Of a stretch of 21,487 nt of DNA, positions 1 to 8,020 are shown in pieces. Source of the DNA: CAWFFV01 sp963814985. Its GTDB lineage: Bacteria > Chloroflexota > Ktedonobacteria > Ktedonobacterales > Ktedonobacteraceae. Under the pieces are notes generated by a model. That model worked only from the letters and a program-made list of their open reading frames with translations. It was not told the origin of the DNA and did no database searches. Numbering within the stretch: the first letter of the stretch is position 1; the number at the start of each line of letters is the position of its first letter. The position numbers and the translations under genes were made by a program. Where the stretch lies: the NCBI GenBank assembly GCA_963814985.1, contig CAWFFV010000108.1:1-21487 (forward strand). The letters run 5' to 3'.

Positions 1-173
1 TGGCTAGTGCATTTCCTTAGATATTGACAAAGTAGCCTCTGTTAGCACTTCTTGGTAAATTATACTTGCTAAATTGAAAAATTTATGTTAATCTCGTCTA
101 CACTAGTATAGATAGAAAAAGTAGAGAATGAAAATCGGGAATACAAAATTTTCTTAAAAGGGGTTCCAAAACA
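1..173 (+). promoter_or_regulatory. Upstream region of the solute-binding protein gene; weak promoter candidate
   Basis: AT-rich non-coding stretch. The best -10 candidate is TATACT at 61-66 (5 of 6 matches), with only a weak -35 (CTGTTA, 39-44) 16 bases before it. A perfect TTGACA at 24-29 has no -10 at the right distance. A purine-rich Shine-Dalgarno, AAAAGGGG at 156-163, lies 10 bases before the GTG start at 174 and supports that start. The promoter call is weak; the ribosome binding site is better supported. Confidence 0.3.
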
Positions 174-1907
174 GTGAGACGTGCAATTCTGCTTTTTATA
201 CTAGTCGTCTTCGTTGGTGGTCTAACTTATATTACCACAAAATCACCAACGGCATTTGTAGAGGTGACAACAGTTGCAGCTATTGTAGGTGCACTTATGC
301 AGATTGAACCACTACAAAGATGGGTGGTAGATGTTGTGAGAGATATTCTTGCCTGGATTGGGAATCAGATCCAGCATCCAACACTCTGGATGACTCTTTG
401 TGGGATCCTCTGTGTAGCCCTTATACTTGTTGGGGTTGCTCCGCATCTTCCCCGACCATGGCCGTGGAATGACCCTGGAGTAACACCTACAGCTACAATT
501 ACTCCCATTTGCCTGCCACCGAGTGGATTACCAGTCACCTCTTCACATCTCGGCGTGACCCGGACCCTGGATGGTCAACTGATTGGGATTAGCGATGGAA
601 AGGACTTCTTTGATGCAAGTCTCAGCAATGAGAAACTAAAGGAGCAAGCAAAGCAGGCTAAAAACAGTACCGATGCACAGACACGGTGGATGAGCGCGCA
701 CGGATTGGCGACAAATGATGCTGAAAGCGCCATCTATGAGGAGGATTTAAGGGTCCTGGATACTACAATTCCCTATATTGATATTGTCATCGGCGTCACT
801 TTTATGCCTAACCAGATTGGCTTAGCACGCGACATCTTACAGGGAGCCTATATTGCTCAGCTCGAATTCAACCAATCGCATCAGGATTTGCAGGTACGTT
901 TGCTAATCGCAAATTCTGGAAATGGGCATGCAAAGGAAGTAACATGCCAGATCATCTATGCAGCACATGCAGATCCTATGCATATTGTAGGTGTCATGGG
1001 ATGGTCTATCAGTCAAGATACACTTGATAGTGTAGAGCTAATCGATAAGGCTCAGCTCCCAATGGTGGCAGCAACGTCTTCAAGTACGCTTCTGCATGAC
1101 TTCCCGTACTTTTCCAGGGTGAATCCCTCGGACGAACTGCAAGGGTGGGATGGAGCGGACTACGCTAAGCAGCAACTCAAAGTGCATAAGGTTGTCGTGT
1201 TCGAAGACCCCTCGAATGCATATGCCGGGAGCCTGGCAGATGCGTTCGAGCAGAGGTTTAGTGATGGAGGAGGTAGTATCCTTGCCCGTGAAAGATATAC
1301 GGTGGGTCAATCGCAAACTGTTCTGACGGCTTTGCAAGATGCTCAGCGATACAACCCGGATTTGTATTACTTCGCCGGGTATGCGTCTGATGCAGGAACG
1401 CTACTGGAAAATATGTCTCTATGTCCGCCAAGTCCGACTACGTGTTCGCCTCTAGTATTAAGTGGATCTGCATTGTATATATACGGTGATTATGCCAATA
1501 AAGCACAGGCACGAGCAAACTTCGCCAGTGGTAGAATGTATTTCACTGCATTTGCAGATCCTGATAAAGAAAACGGTTCGTTCGCCAAGTTTCTCACCGA
1601 CTATGGGCAAAGTTTTGGTTCGGCCCCCATAAATGCCAGCCCATATGGATATACGCGTCCGGATGCTGATACGATGCTGGCATTCGACGCAGTGTCTGTG
1701 CTGGCAACCAGCTGCGATAGTCTGAAACAGATCACGCCTGCTAACTTACACAAGGAATTAGCCGGGGTCACAGGATACAAGGGAATTACTGGAATAATCT
1801 CGTTTGGGTCAAATGGGAATCCAGTTAATAAGGAGGTGTTGATGCTGCATGTTGACAATAATGGTTATACACAGATTGCGCAAACATGGGGACAGGCTGC
1901 TCCTTGA
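174..1907 (+). CDS. Orphan membrane-anchored ABC-type solute-binding protein (type I periplasmic binding fold)
   Basis: A 577-residue protein with a GTG start chosen from the AAAAGGGG 10 bases upstream. Two hydrophobic segments are visible near the N-terminus (about residues 4-22 and 72-92), followed by a Pro/Thr-rich linker and, from about residue 195 to the end, a domain resembling branched-chain amino acid receptors: an IDIVIGVTFMP-like first strand, then LQGAYIAQLEFNQ, GVMGWSISQ, LPMVAATSSSTLL and PYFSRVNPSDELQG. The last matches the PYFFR-x-P-x-D region of the family. It probably binds a small ligand outside the membrane while anchored to it. No permease or ATPase of the Liv type is adjacent, so it may act as a sensor or serve a transporter encoded elsewhere. 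The ligand cannot be inferred. It is convergent with the biosynthetic operon and seems unrelated to it. Confidence 0.8.
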   Translation: MRRAILLFILVVFVGGLTYITTKSPTAFVEVTTVAAIVGALMQIEPLQRWVVDVVRDILAWIGNQIQHPTLWMTLCGILCVALILVGVAPHLPRPWPWNDPGVTPTATITPICLPPSGLPVTSSHLGVTRTLDGQLIGISDGKDFFDASLSNEKLKEQAKQAKNSTDAQTRWMSAHGLATNDAESAIYEEDLRVLDTTIPYIDIVIGVTFMPNQIGLARDILQGAYIAQLEFNQSHQDLQVRLLIANSGNGHAKEVTCQIIYAAHADPMHIVGVMGWSISQDTLDSVELIDKAQLPMVAATSSSTLLHDFPYFSRVNPSDELQGWDGADYAKQQLKVHKVVVFEDPSNAYAGSLADAFEQRFSDGGGSILARERYTVGQSQTVLTALQDAQRYNPDLYYFAGYASDAGTLLENMSLCPPSPTTCSPLVLSGSALYIYGDYANKAQARANFASGRMYFTAFADPDKENGSFAKFLTDYGQSFGSAPINASPYGYTRPDADTMLAFDAVSVLATSCDSLKQITPANLHKELAGVTGYKGITGIISFGSNGNPVNKEVLMLHVDNNGYTQIAQTWGQAAP

Positions 1908-1922
1908 CTGTCGCATACAGTT

Positions 1923-1959
1923 CTGAGGACCAGAAGCAGCACTGACTCCTGGTCCTCAG
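1923..1959. terminator. Hairpin between convergent genes, probable bidirectional terminator
   Basis: A perfect 11-bp inverted repeat, CTGAGGACCAG at 1923-1933 and CTGGTCCTCAG at 1949-1959, with a 15-base loop. It lies 15 bases after the plus-strand stop and overlaps the stop codon of the minus-strand methyltransferase gene. No long T run follows on either strand, so termination is inferred from position and stem strength. A second GACCAG at 1964-1969 could compete for the same CTGGTC arm (1949-1954). Confidence 0.6.
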
Positions 1960-2783
1960 GCAAGACCAGAAATTTTCTGAAGTGCATAGATGATATAGAG
2001 TTTACGTGCAGCATTGATCTGATCATTCCCAGCAAGCATCATCTCGCTCCCAATATGCAGGTGATACCCCTTTTCTCTCAGGAGTGGGAGAACTTGATCT
2101 AAGATATCTGTTCCGTGAACCTCTACCACCATTTGTTTAATTTTGGGCCAATCATGTTCAGCAATACCTTGCAGGACAGCAAATTCGCTTTTCTCGACGT
2201 CAATTTTTAACAAATCGATGCTGCCAATCTGCTCTGAGTGCATCACACTGGAAAGCGTCCTCACCGGACAGGTACAGGTCTCCGCTCTCAACAAATATTT
2301 TTTTAATCGTTCATCTATCTTCATCGAAGAGAGGGCCTCCTGACGCTGACCAGGGAAGGTTTCGACGACAAAAGAACCAATGAATTGCTCTGCTTCTTCC
2401 AGGGAAAACAGGCCGGAAAGCATATTGAGACGAGGAAAAGAAAGAAATTGAACTTCCTGGTCGGCATTCGATAATCCACAGGCAAAGAGTTTTGCCTCAA
2501 TGTGATTGCCTACAATATTCGCCTTGAGCTTCTCAAAGGTCGTGGGTATGGGTTCAAAGGCATAGATATGAGCATTTTGACATTTCTTATGCACAAAAAA
2601 TGTGAAGAAGCCAATGTTAGCCCCAACATCAAACACACAGTCGCCATCCTGCAATGTAATGCCATGCTGGATATAAATCTCTTCTTCAAATATTTCAGCG
2701 TACAATTGTTTAATCTGTGTGGGGTTGCTTTGAGCAACTACCAGACCATTTGGTAACGTATATTGCAGATGATGCGTCGTCAT
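1956..2783 (-). CDS. FkbM-family SAM-dependent methyltransferase
   Basis: A 275-residue protein, typical for the FkbM family, most of whose studied members are O-methyltransferases acting on hydroxyls of sugars or polyketides. The SAM-binding motif I is clear (VFDVGANIGFFTFF, about residues 50-63), followed by an acidic motif in AFEPIP (residues 75-80). IDLLKIDVEKSEFAVLQGI is the characteristic FkbM LKIDVEG-type motif, with K-S in place of the usual E-G. It is the last gene of the operon, 60 bases after the RmlD-like gene, so a role in methylating the sugar or the acyl product is reasonable but inferred. An AAAGG stands about 13 bases before the ATG, a long spacing. The stop codon lies inside the shared terminator hairpin. 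Confidence 0.85.
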   Translation of the reverse strand: MTTHHLQYTLPNGLVVAQSNPTQIKQLYAEIFEEEIYIQHGITLQDGDCVFDVGANIGFFTFFVHKKCQNAHIYAFEPIPTTFEKLKANIVGNHIEAKLFACGLSNADQEVQFLSFPRLNMLSGLFSLEEAEQFIGSFVVETFPGQRQEALSSMKIDERLKKYLLRAETCTCPVRTLSSVMHSEQIGSIDLLKIDVEKSEFAVLQGIAEHDWPKIKQMVVEVHGTDILDQVLPLLREKGYHLHIGSEMMLAGNDQINAARKLYIIYALQKISGLA

Positions 2784-2843
2784 TGTTTTTTCTGCCTTTC
2801 CAAACCTTGGCCTTCAGTATCCGGCTGAGTATATGGAAAACCC

Positions 2844-3794
2844 TTACAGCGTCATGTTAAGACCCATAAGACCTTCTTCTAAAGAAAGTGGAATTATCCC
2901 CAGTTGTTGTCTAATTTTGTCTGTACGTAACCCCGCCTTAAGAGGGCGAGGAGCAATTTGTTGAAGTTCGTTGCTGCTCACTGGTTGAATAAGCGAACTC
3001 TTCAGACCGAACCGCCGGACAAGAGCAAGCGCGAACTGGTAACGGTTAATGGGAGTGCTACCAGCCGTGTGATAGATACCTGTAGCCTGCTGCTGTACCA
3101 GTTCGCTCAACATTCGCGCCAGATCGTCGGAGAGGGTTGGGGTATTGATCTGATCATCCACAATCTTCACAGATTCTCCCTTACCTACCTTACTCAGCAG
3201 CCAGTGCGTAAAATCGGGTCTTGTCCATGCTGTTGGACCATAGACGACAGAGGTACGACAAATCATCCATGGGGTGTTTCCCTCACAGATCTCTTGTACC
3301 GCGACCTCACCACGCCACTTACTACGACCATAGTGGTTTAATGGACATACAGGATCATCCTCACTATATGGCCCCGGCTGTTCCTCAGAGCCATCAAAGA
3401 CATAATCGGTTGAGACCAGTAGCAAATGAATGTGATACAGGCGGCAGGCGAGAGCAAGCACTCGTGTAGCATGTTCGTTAATTGCATTGGCTCTGTCGGG
3501 ATAACGTTCACATTCATCGACATTGCTCATGGCTGCACAATGAAGAAGTGCTACTGGCTGTGCAGCGCTGAGCCAACTCCAATCGGGATTTGCAATATCA
3601 ACATAATGCAGTACCACGCCTGGCTGCATCACTGGATGCCCCATGGGAGGCGACGTATGCACCACCGCATGAATTTGGTACCCACAAGTCAGCAAACGTT
3701 GAATCACCCTGGTTCCTACCAGCCCGGCTGCTCCCGTCACTACAATTGAACGCATGGCTATATCACCAGCTCTATCATGTGGAAGAGAATTCAT
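2844..3794 (-). CDS. rfbD: RmlD-like dTDP-4-dehydrorhamnose reductase (extended SDR)
   Basis: NAD(P)-binding extended short-chain dehydrogenase. The glycine-rich motif is VTGAAGLVG. The catalytic region reads STDYVFDG followed by PLNHYGRSKW, giving the Y-x-x-x-K pair, and DDQINTPTLSDDLA matches the RmlD substrate region. It would reduce the 4-keto group of a dTDP-deoxyhexose, as in dTDP-L-rhamnose synthesis. The first ATG at 3794 gives 316 residues, but an internal ATG at 3755 starts MRSIVVTGAAG, placing the Rossmann strand at the N-terminus as usual, with GGTG nearby upstream; I think 3755 is the likelier start (303 residues). It follows the RmlA-like gene by about 57-96 bases. An RmlD/MAT2B-type relative with another substrate is an alternative. 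Confidence 0.8.
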   Translation of the reverse strand: MNSLPHDRAGDIAMRSIVVTGAAGLVGTRVIQRLLTCGYQIHAVVHTSPPMGHPVMQPGVVLHYVDIANPDWSWLSAAQPVALLHCAAMSNVDECERYPDRANAINEHATRVLALACRLYHIHLLLVSTDYVFDGSEEQPGPYSEDDPVCPLNHYGRSKWRGEVAVQEICEGNTPWMICRTSVVYGPTAWTRPDFTHWLLSKVGKGESVKIVDDQINTPTLSDDLARMLSELVQQQATGIYHTAGSTPINRYQFALALVRRFGLKSSLIQPVSSNELQQIAPRPLKAGLRTDKIRQQLGIIPLSLEEGLMGLNMTL

Positions 3795-3851
3795 GGCAGC
3801 CGGCCTTGCTAAACCTTCTCCATATGTGCACTGCCTCTCCTCTTCAAATGG

Positions 3852-4982
3852 CTATAAGATACTCACTTGACTATGATCACCGAGCAAGAATTTGTGCGCT
3901 CTCGGTCTGGCCGTTGATGGATGAAGTTGCACGTAGCGTCCAATCAGGCTATCTTCGATGCGCCCCTCAACATCACGAATATTACATCCCTCCAGAACGA
4001 TACTGTGTTCAATCTCACTGTTTACAATCGTGCTATGATGGTCAATGGCTGTAAATGGGCCGACATAGGCATTAGAAAGTGTCACATGCCGACCGATAAT
4101 CGAAGGACCCCGCACAGTGCTTTTAATCACACGGGCATGTTCCTCTAAGATCACCTCCCCATAAAGGTGGGAATCTTCATCTACGGTAGCGCCTGGATCA
4201 ATGCGGCGCTGGATACGACTCAGGATTGTACGATTGGCATCGAGCATATCTTGCATCTTGCCAGTGTCGATCCAGTACCCATTAAGAAAGTGAGGTTGTA
4301 CTGTGTAATGATGATCGATAAGATATTGGAGGGCATCGGTAATCTCCAACTCGTCTCGGGCTGAAGGTTGGATTGCATTGACAGCCTCGAATATGTGATA
4401 ATCAAAAAAGTAGATGCCGACGAGTGCAAAGTTACTGACTGGTTCTTGTGGTTTCTCGATGAGCTGGACGATGTGGACTTCTCCATCAGATGGGTTGTTT
4501 TGAGTCGCAAGAGGACGACCATCCGCATCGCATAACAGCGCCACACCAAAGCTTTGTGGATTGGGCACCTGGGTAAGCAGTACAGATGCATGTGCGGGAC
4601 AATCTGGAGCAACAAAGCGCTCGACATGATGGCACAGGCTCTCTTCAATAAAGTTATCCCCCAAAAACATGACAAAACGCTCATCTCCCAGGAAAGGTTG
4701 TGCGATTTTCACGGCATGAGCCAGGCCCAGTGGCTGCTCCTGGTGGATATAGCTGATATGTACCTCACCGCCAAAGCGCTTACCATCACCAACAACAGCT
4801 TCTATCTCCTCATGTGTTGTCCCAACGACGATCCCAATCTCGTTGATACCTGCCGCAACGATGGCTTCAAGCGCATAGAAGAGGACTGGCTTGTTCGCAA
4901 CTGGAATCAGTTGTTTGGCACTTGTATAGGTAATAGGGTGAAGGCGCGTTCCTTTACCCCCGCTCAGGACCAATGCTTTCAC
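3852..4982 (-). CDS. rfbA: Glucose-1-phosphate thymidylyltransferase, long (StrD-type) form
   Basis: A 376-residue nucleotidylyltransferase. The N-terminal pyrophosphorylase signature is present (LSGGKGTRLHPIT, residues 6-18, then K23 in SAKQLIPVANKP), with the metal-site region FLGDNFIEE, the sugar-site LEKPQEPVSNFALVG equivalent and ELEITDALQYL. The C-terminal ~100 residues have the hexapeptide-like pattern of a left-handed beta helix (GPSIIGRHVTLSNAYVGPF), as in the long antibiotic-type RmlA/StrD group rather than short RmlA. It should make dTDP-glucose from dTTP and glucose-1-phosphate. It starts with GTG in a GTGA overlap of 4 bases with the RmlC-like gene, which indicates translational coupling and fixes the start. 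Confidence 0.87.
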   Translation of the reverse strand: MKALVLSGGKGTRLHPITYTSAKQLIPVANKPVLFYALEAIVAAGINEIGIVVGTTHEEIEAVVGDGKRFGGEVHISYIHQEQPLGLAHAVKIAQPFLGDERFVMFLGDNFIEESLCHHVERFVAPDCPAHASVLLTQVPNPQSFGVALLCDADGRPLATQNNPSDGEVHIVQLIEKPQEPVSNFALVGIYFFDYHIFEAVNAIQPSARDELEITDALQYLIDHHYTVQPHFLNGYWIDTGKMQDMLDANRTILSRIQRRIDPGATVDEDSHLYGEVILEEHARVIKSTVRGPSIIGRHVTLSNAYVGPFTAIDHHSTIVNSEIEHSIVLEGCNIRDVEGRIEDSLIGRYVQLHPSTARPRAHKFLLGDHSQVSIL

Positions 4983-5467
4983 TTAATTTCTGCTCCGCTT
5001 ATCCAGTCATAGCCAATGCTCACATCATCATGAGGGAGACGTCCTTCCTCGGCAGGATTGTACACATGTGAGGTCACATAGAAGAGATGAGTGACCCCTC
5101 CAATAGCCTTACACCCATGAGCTACTCCAGCAGGAATCTTGAGAATAGCTGGCTCTAGATCCTCACCCAGGAAAAGGGTCAGTGTTTCGCCAAACGATGG
5201 AGAATCAGGACGCCGATCCGAGAGAGCCACCTTCAGACGGCCAATTGGCACATACCACCAATCAATCTGTGTCTTGTGAATATGCCAGGCTTTGACAACT
5301 CCTGGGTACATTTTACTATGGCTTAACTGAGCAAAACCTTCGACAAAAAAAGGGTCGGTACGACGCAGAAGCTCCATAAAGAAGCCTCGTTCATCGGGAT
5401 AGGTGGTTAGCTTTTTGAGGACAGCACCCTCAATAATGAGTGATTCTTCTTGTATCAACTGAGTCAT
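4979..5467 (-). CDS. rfbC: RmlC-like dTDP-4-dehydrorhamnose 3,5-epimerase (cupin)
   Basis: A 162-residue cupin, slightly shorter than canonical RmlC (about 180). The family landmarks are present: DERGFFMELLR at residues 25-35, the HSK-x-x-x-G-V-V-KAWHIHKTQ stretch with His62 at the position of the catalytic His of RmlC, and PAGVAHGCKA. It probably epimerises C3/C5 of a dTDP-4-keto-6-deoxyhexose; the compact form and the AWHIH variation mean a related sugar epimerase is possible. A clear Shine-Dalgarno (GAGAGGTGA) precedes the ATG. It lies 31 bases after the KS-CLF gene and overlaps the downstream RmlA-like gene by 4 bases, so the sugar genes follow the ketosynthase in the same transcript. Confidence 0.8.
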   Translation of the reverse strand: MTQLIQEESLIIEGAVLKKLTTYPDERGFFMELLRRTDPFFVEGFAQLSHSKMYPGVVKAWHIHKTQIDWWYVPIGRLKVALSDRRPDSPSFGETLTLFLGEDLEPAILKIPAGVAHGCKAIGGVTHLFYVTSHVYNPAEEGRLPHDDVSIGYDWISGAEIK

Positions 5468-5498
5468 CTTTCACCTCTCATTCCTGAAACAGTATTTC

Positions 5499-7952
5499 TT
5501 ACGCTTGATACCTCTTCAGAAGCAAAGAGTGAAAGTTTCCTCCTATCGCAAAACTGGAGACAAGAACATGATCGGTCTCGATCTTGCGCGCCTGACCAGA
5601 GACCCAATCAAGCTGGACCTCTTCCATCGGCTCGTCCAGGTGAGCGGTAGGTGCCAGGATGCCTTCTTGTAAAGCAAGGATTCCTGCCAGAATGTTCAGG
5701 CTTCCAGCTGAACTGTTGGTCTCGCCAAAAATTGACTTGGGAGCAGTGATGGGAATATCTTTGCCTACAGCCTGACTCAAAGCCCGTGCTTCTGCCAGAT
5801 CAAAAAGATGATGGCCATTAGCTGCGGCTATCACTGCCCCAACTTCTTGTCGGCTGATACCGGCATCTGTGAGACATTGCTCGAAGGATCTGGCCCATTC
5901 GACTCCTTTGGGATTTATAGTTGCTATGCCATAGGCATCCGCTGTCATCCCAAAACCGGCCAGTTCCGCATAAGGTCTGGTTCCTGTGGCCTGTGCAGCC
6001 TCTTCACTCTGTACTAGAAAAGCTGTGCTGGCAGCACCTAACAGCGTACCACTGCGTTTTCGATCAAAGGGGCGCAACTTTTCCCGGCTTAAGAAACGCG
6101 GAAGGCGCGCATGCCCTGCTACCAGTGGTTCATTACACTCGTCGGAAGAAACAACAAAGATCGTGTCGGTCACACCACGGCAAATGAGACAATGAGCATA
6201 GTAGAGCGCACTTAACGCTGAAACTCCACCGGCAGTAATCGTTGAGGTGGGTCCTTTGATCTTGAAATGGAGACATACATGGCCTGCGGCGGCATTCATC
6301 ACTGTATTAGGAAAAAGACGCGGATTAGCGCTTTTGGCTCCTTGTTCGATCACGGCTCGATTGAAGGCTTCTACAGTCTCGACCGGCCCGGTTCCTGTCG
6401 CAAAGATCACGCCAACTTGCTCACTATTGGCGCGGGTAATCTTAAAACCACTATCATCAAGTGCAAATTTTGTAGCGGCCACAGCCTGTTTGCTGATCGT
6501 GTCCATCTTACGTAAAAGATTGGGATTGATCCACTTACCATAAGCCGCATCACGAATTATACCAGCCTGTGTGCAGGCATAGGGCGAGGCATCGAACTCT
6601 ACTACCTGGTCAAGGGCTGATTGTCCCAAACGGAGTCGATCAAAGATAGCGGCCACCCCATTGGCACCAGCGGCTAATGCACCAATTCCACTGATCACAA
6701 CTTTTTTCTGCTGTGTTGTATGACCATGACTCTGACGTGGATATTTCCCAAAGAGGACTGTGGCATTGTTGCCACCAAAACCAAATGAGTTGGAGAGTGC
6801 CACATCAACAGGTGCTGACCTTGCTTCGTTGGGAACAAAGTCGAAATCGTAGGACTGGCTCTGCTGATCAAAGTTGATGGTGGGTGGCAAAATGTTGTCC
6901 TGGATGGCAAGGATACAGGTCACTCCTTCAATGGCTCCAGCAGCTCCCAGCGTATGACCCAGCATAGATTTGGTCGAACTTACCGGGACGCTATGCTCAT
7001 CTTTGAGCAGTGCGCGGATCGCCTTTGGTTCAACCAGATCGTTGGTTGGCGTACCAGTTCCGTGCCCATTGATATAGGATAAATCGCTTACGGGAATCTT
7101 CGCCATGGCGAGAGTTTCCGTCATAGCACGCAAGGCCCCAGAACCGCCTGGATCTGGCGCGGTCTGGTGATAAGAGTCTGCGGATAACGCATAGCCAAGC
7201 ACTTCCGCCAGAATCGGCGCTTGCCTTGCCTGAGCATGAGATAGCCGCTCCAGCACCAGAATAGCTGCCCCCTCACCAAGGTTGAGGCCATTGCTCTTAC
7301 TATAAGGAGCACAGGCATCAGAACATAGTGCAGAGAGGCAGTTAAAGCCCGAAAAAGATAAATGAGATAGCGGATCAACGCCTCCCGTAAGCAATACCTC
7401 AGCTTTTCCACTGAGGAGCATATCCACTGCATAGCCAATAGCATTCGTTCCAGCGGCACAGGCATTAGAAATGACACTTTTGGGTCCTCGAATACCAAGA
7501 TCCACACAGATATTGTCGACGGGCGTATGGAGCGGGTAGCGCAAGAGCAAACGCGGGGATGTCTTGTCGAGTCCTCTGGTAACCCACTGCTCATGCCAGG
7601 CTTCTCCACTGACCATACCACCCAGAGATGTTCCCAGCACTATTCCTACACGGTAAGGATTGAGCAACGCAAACTCCAACCTGGCATGCGTCACAGCTTC
7701 ACGAGCCGCGATGACAGCCATTTGTCCGCAACGATCCAGCAAGCGCAGTTGCTTCTTGCTGAAGAATTTCTCTGGCTGGAAATCAGCTAACTCTCCACCA
7801 ACCTGTGCATGGATACCCGTCATATCTACACTACTGATCGGGCGGATACCACTTTTGCCCTGGCAGACATTCGACCAGAAAGCTTCCCGACCGATACCAT
7901 TGGCGCAGATAATCCCTAGACCCGTCACGACGATTCGCTCATGTCGTGTCAT
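5499..7952 (-). CDS. Fused beta-ketoacyl-ACP synthase and chain-length factor (KS-CLF)
   Basis: An 817-residue protein made of two complete thiolase-fold ketosynthase domains. Domain 1 (about 1-405) has the full FabF-type catalytic set: Cys165 in SNACAAG, His297 in NGHGTGTPTND, Lys328 and His333 in KSMLGH, and a C-terminal NSFGFGGNN loop. Domain 2 (about 416-817) keeps the fold motifs but has lost catalysis: Gly576 (ITAGGVSA) replaces the Cys, the HGTGT loop is shortened to NGHHLFD, and KSIFGE has Glu744 instead of His. This is the pattern of a KS-alpha and KS-beta (chain-length factor) pair, joined by only about 10 polar residues. It would elongate ACP-bound chains with malonyl-ACP. KS-CLF fusions are known inside multidomain PUFA synthases (PfaC); type II systems usually have two genes. 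The ATG is supported by an AAAGG about 14 bases upstream. Confidence 0.93.
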   Translation of the reverse strand: MTRHERIVVTGLGIICANGIGREAFWSNVCQGKSGIRPISSVDMTGIHAQVGGELADFQPEKFFSKKQLRLLDRCGQMAVIAAREAVTHARLEFALLNPYRVGIVLGTSLGGMVSGEAWHEQWVTRGLDKTSPRLLLRYPLHTPVDNICVDLGIRGPKSVISNACAAGTNAIGYAVDMLLSGKAEVLLTGGVDPLSHLSFSGFNCLSALCSDACAPYSKSNGLNLGEGAAILVLERLSHAQARQAPILAEVLGYALSADSYHQTAPDPGGSGALRAMTETLAMAKIPVSDLSYINGHGTGTPTNDLVEPKAIRALLKDEHSVPVSSTKSMLGHTLGAAGAIEGVTCILAIQDNILPPTINFDQQSQSYDFDFVPNEARSAPVDVALSNSFGFGGNNATVLFGKYPRQSHGHTTQQKKVVISGIGALAAGANGVAAIFDRLRLGQSALDQVVEFDASPYACTQAGIIRDAAYGKWINPNLLRKMDTISKQAVAATKFALDDSGFKITRANSEQVGVIFATGTGPVETVEAFNRAVIEQGAKSANPRLFPNTVMNAAAGHVCLHFKIKGPTSTITAGGVSALSALYYAHCLICRGVTDTIFVVSSDECNEPLVAGHARLPRFLSREKLRPFDRKRSGTLLGAASTAFLVQSEEAAQATGTRPYAELAGFGMTADAYGIATINPKGVEWARSFEQCLTDAGISRQEVGAVIAAANGHHLFDLAEARALSQAVGKDIPITAPKSIFGETNSSAGSLNILAGILALQEGILAPTAHLDEPMEEVQLDWVSGQARKIETDHVLVSSFAIGGNFHSLLLKRYQA

Positions 7953-7970
7953 CTTCTATTTCTGCCTTTC
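7953..7970 (-). promoter_or_regulatory. Translation-initiation leader shared with the FkbM gene
   Basis: The 12-base motif GAAAGGCAGAAA (minus strand, 7959-7970) lies 6 bases before the KS-CLF start. The identical 12-mer at 2789-2800 lies 5 bases before the FkbM start. Each contains AAAGG, a partial Shine-Dalgarno at a longer than usual distance. A chance match of this length is possible in 21 kb; the matching position is what makes it notable. Confidence 0.35.
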
Positions 7971-8020
7971 AAAGCGTGTTCCAACATCCGATGACTGCAC
8001 TTCCCTGACCTCTCCCTCTT

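Noticed and set aside
4554..5012. Open plus-strand frame of 152 codons opposite the RmlA-like gene
   Set aside because: No recognisable motif or ribosome binding site, and it lies fully antisense to a well-conserved enzyme gene and its start region.
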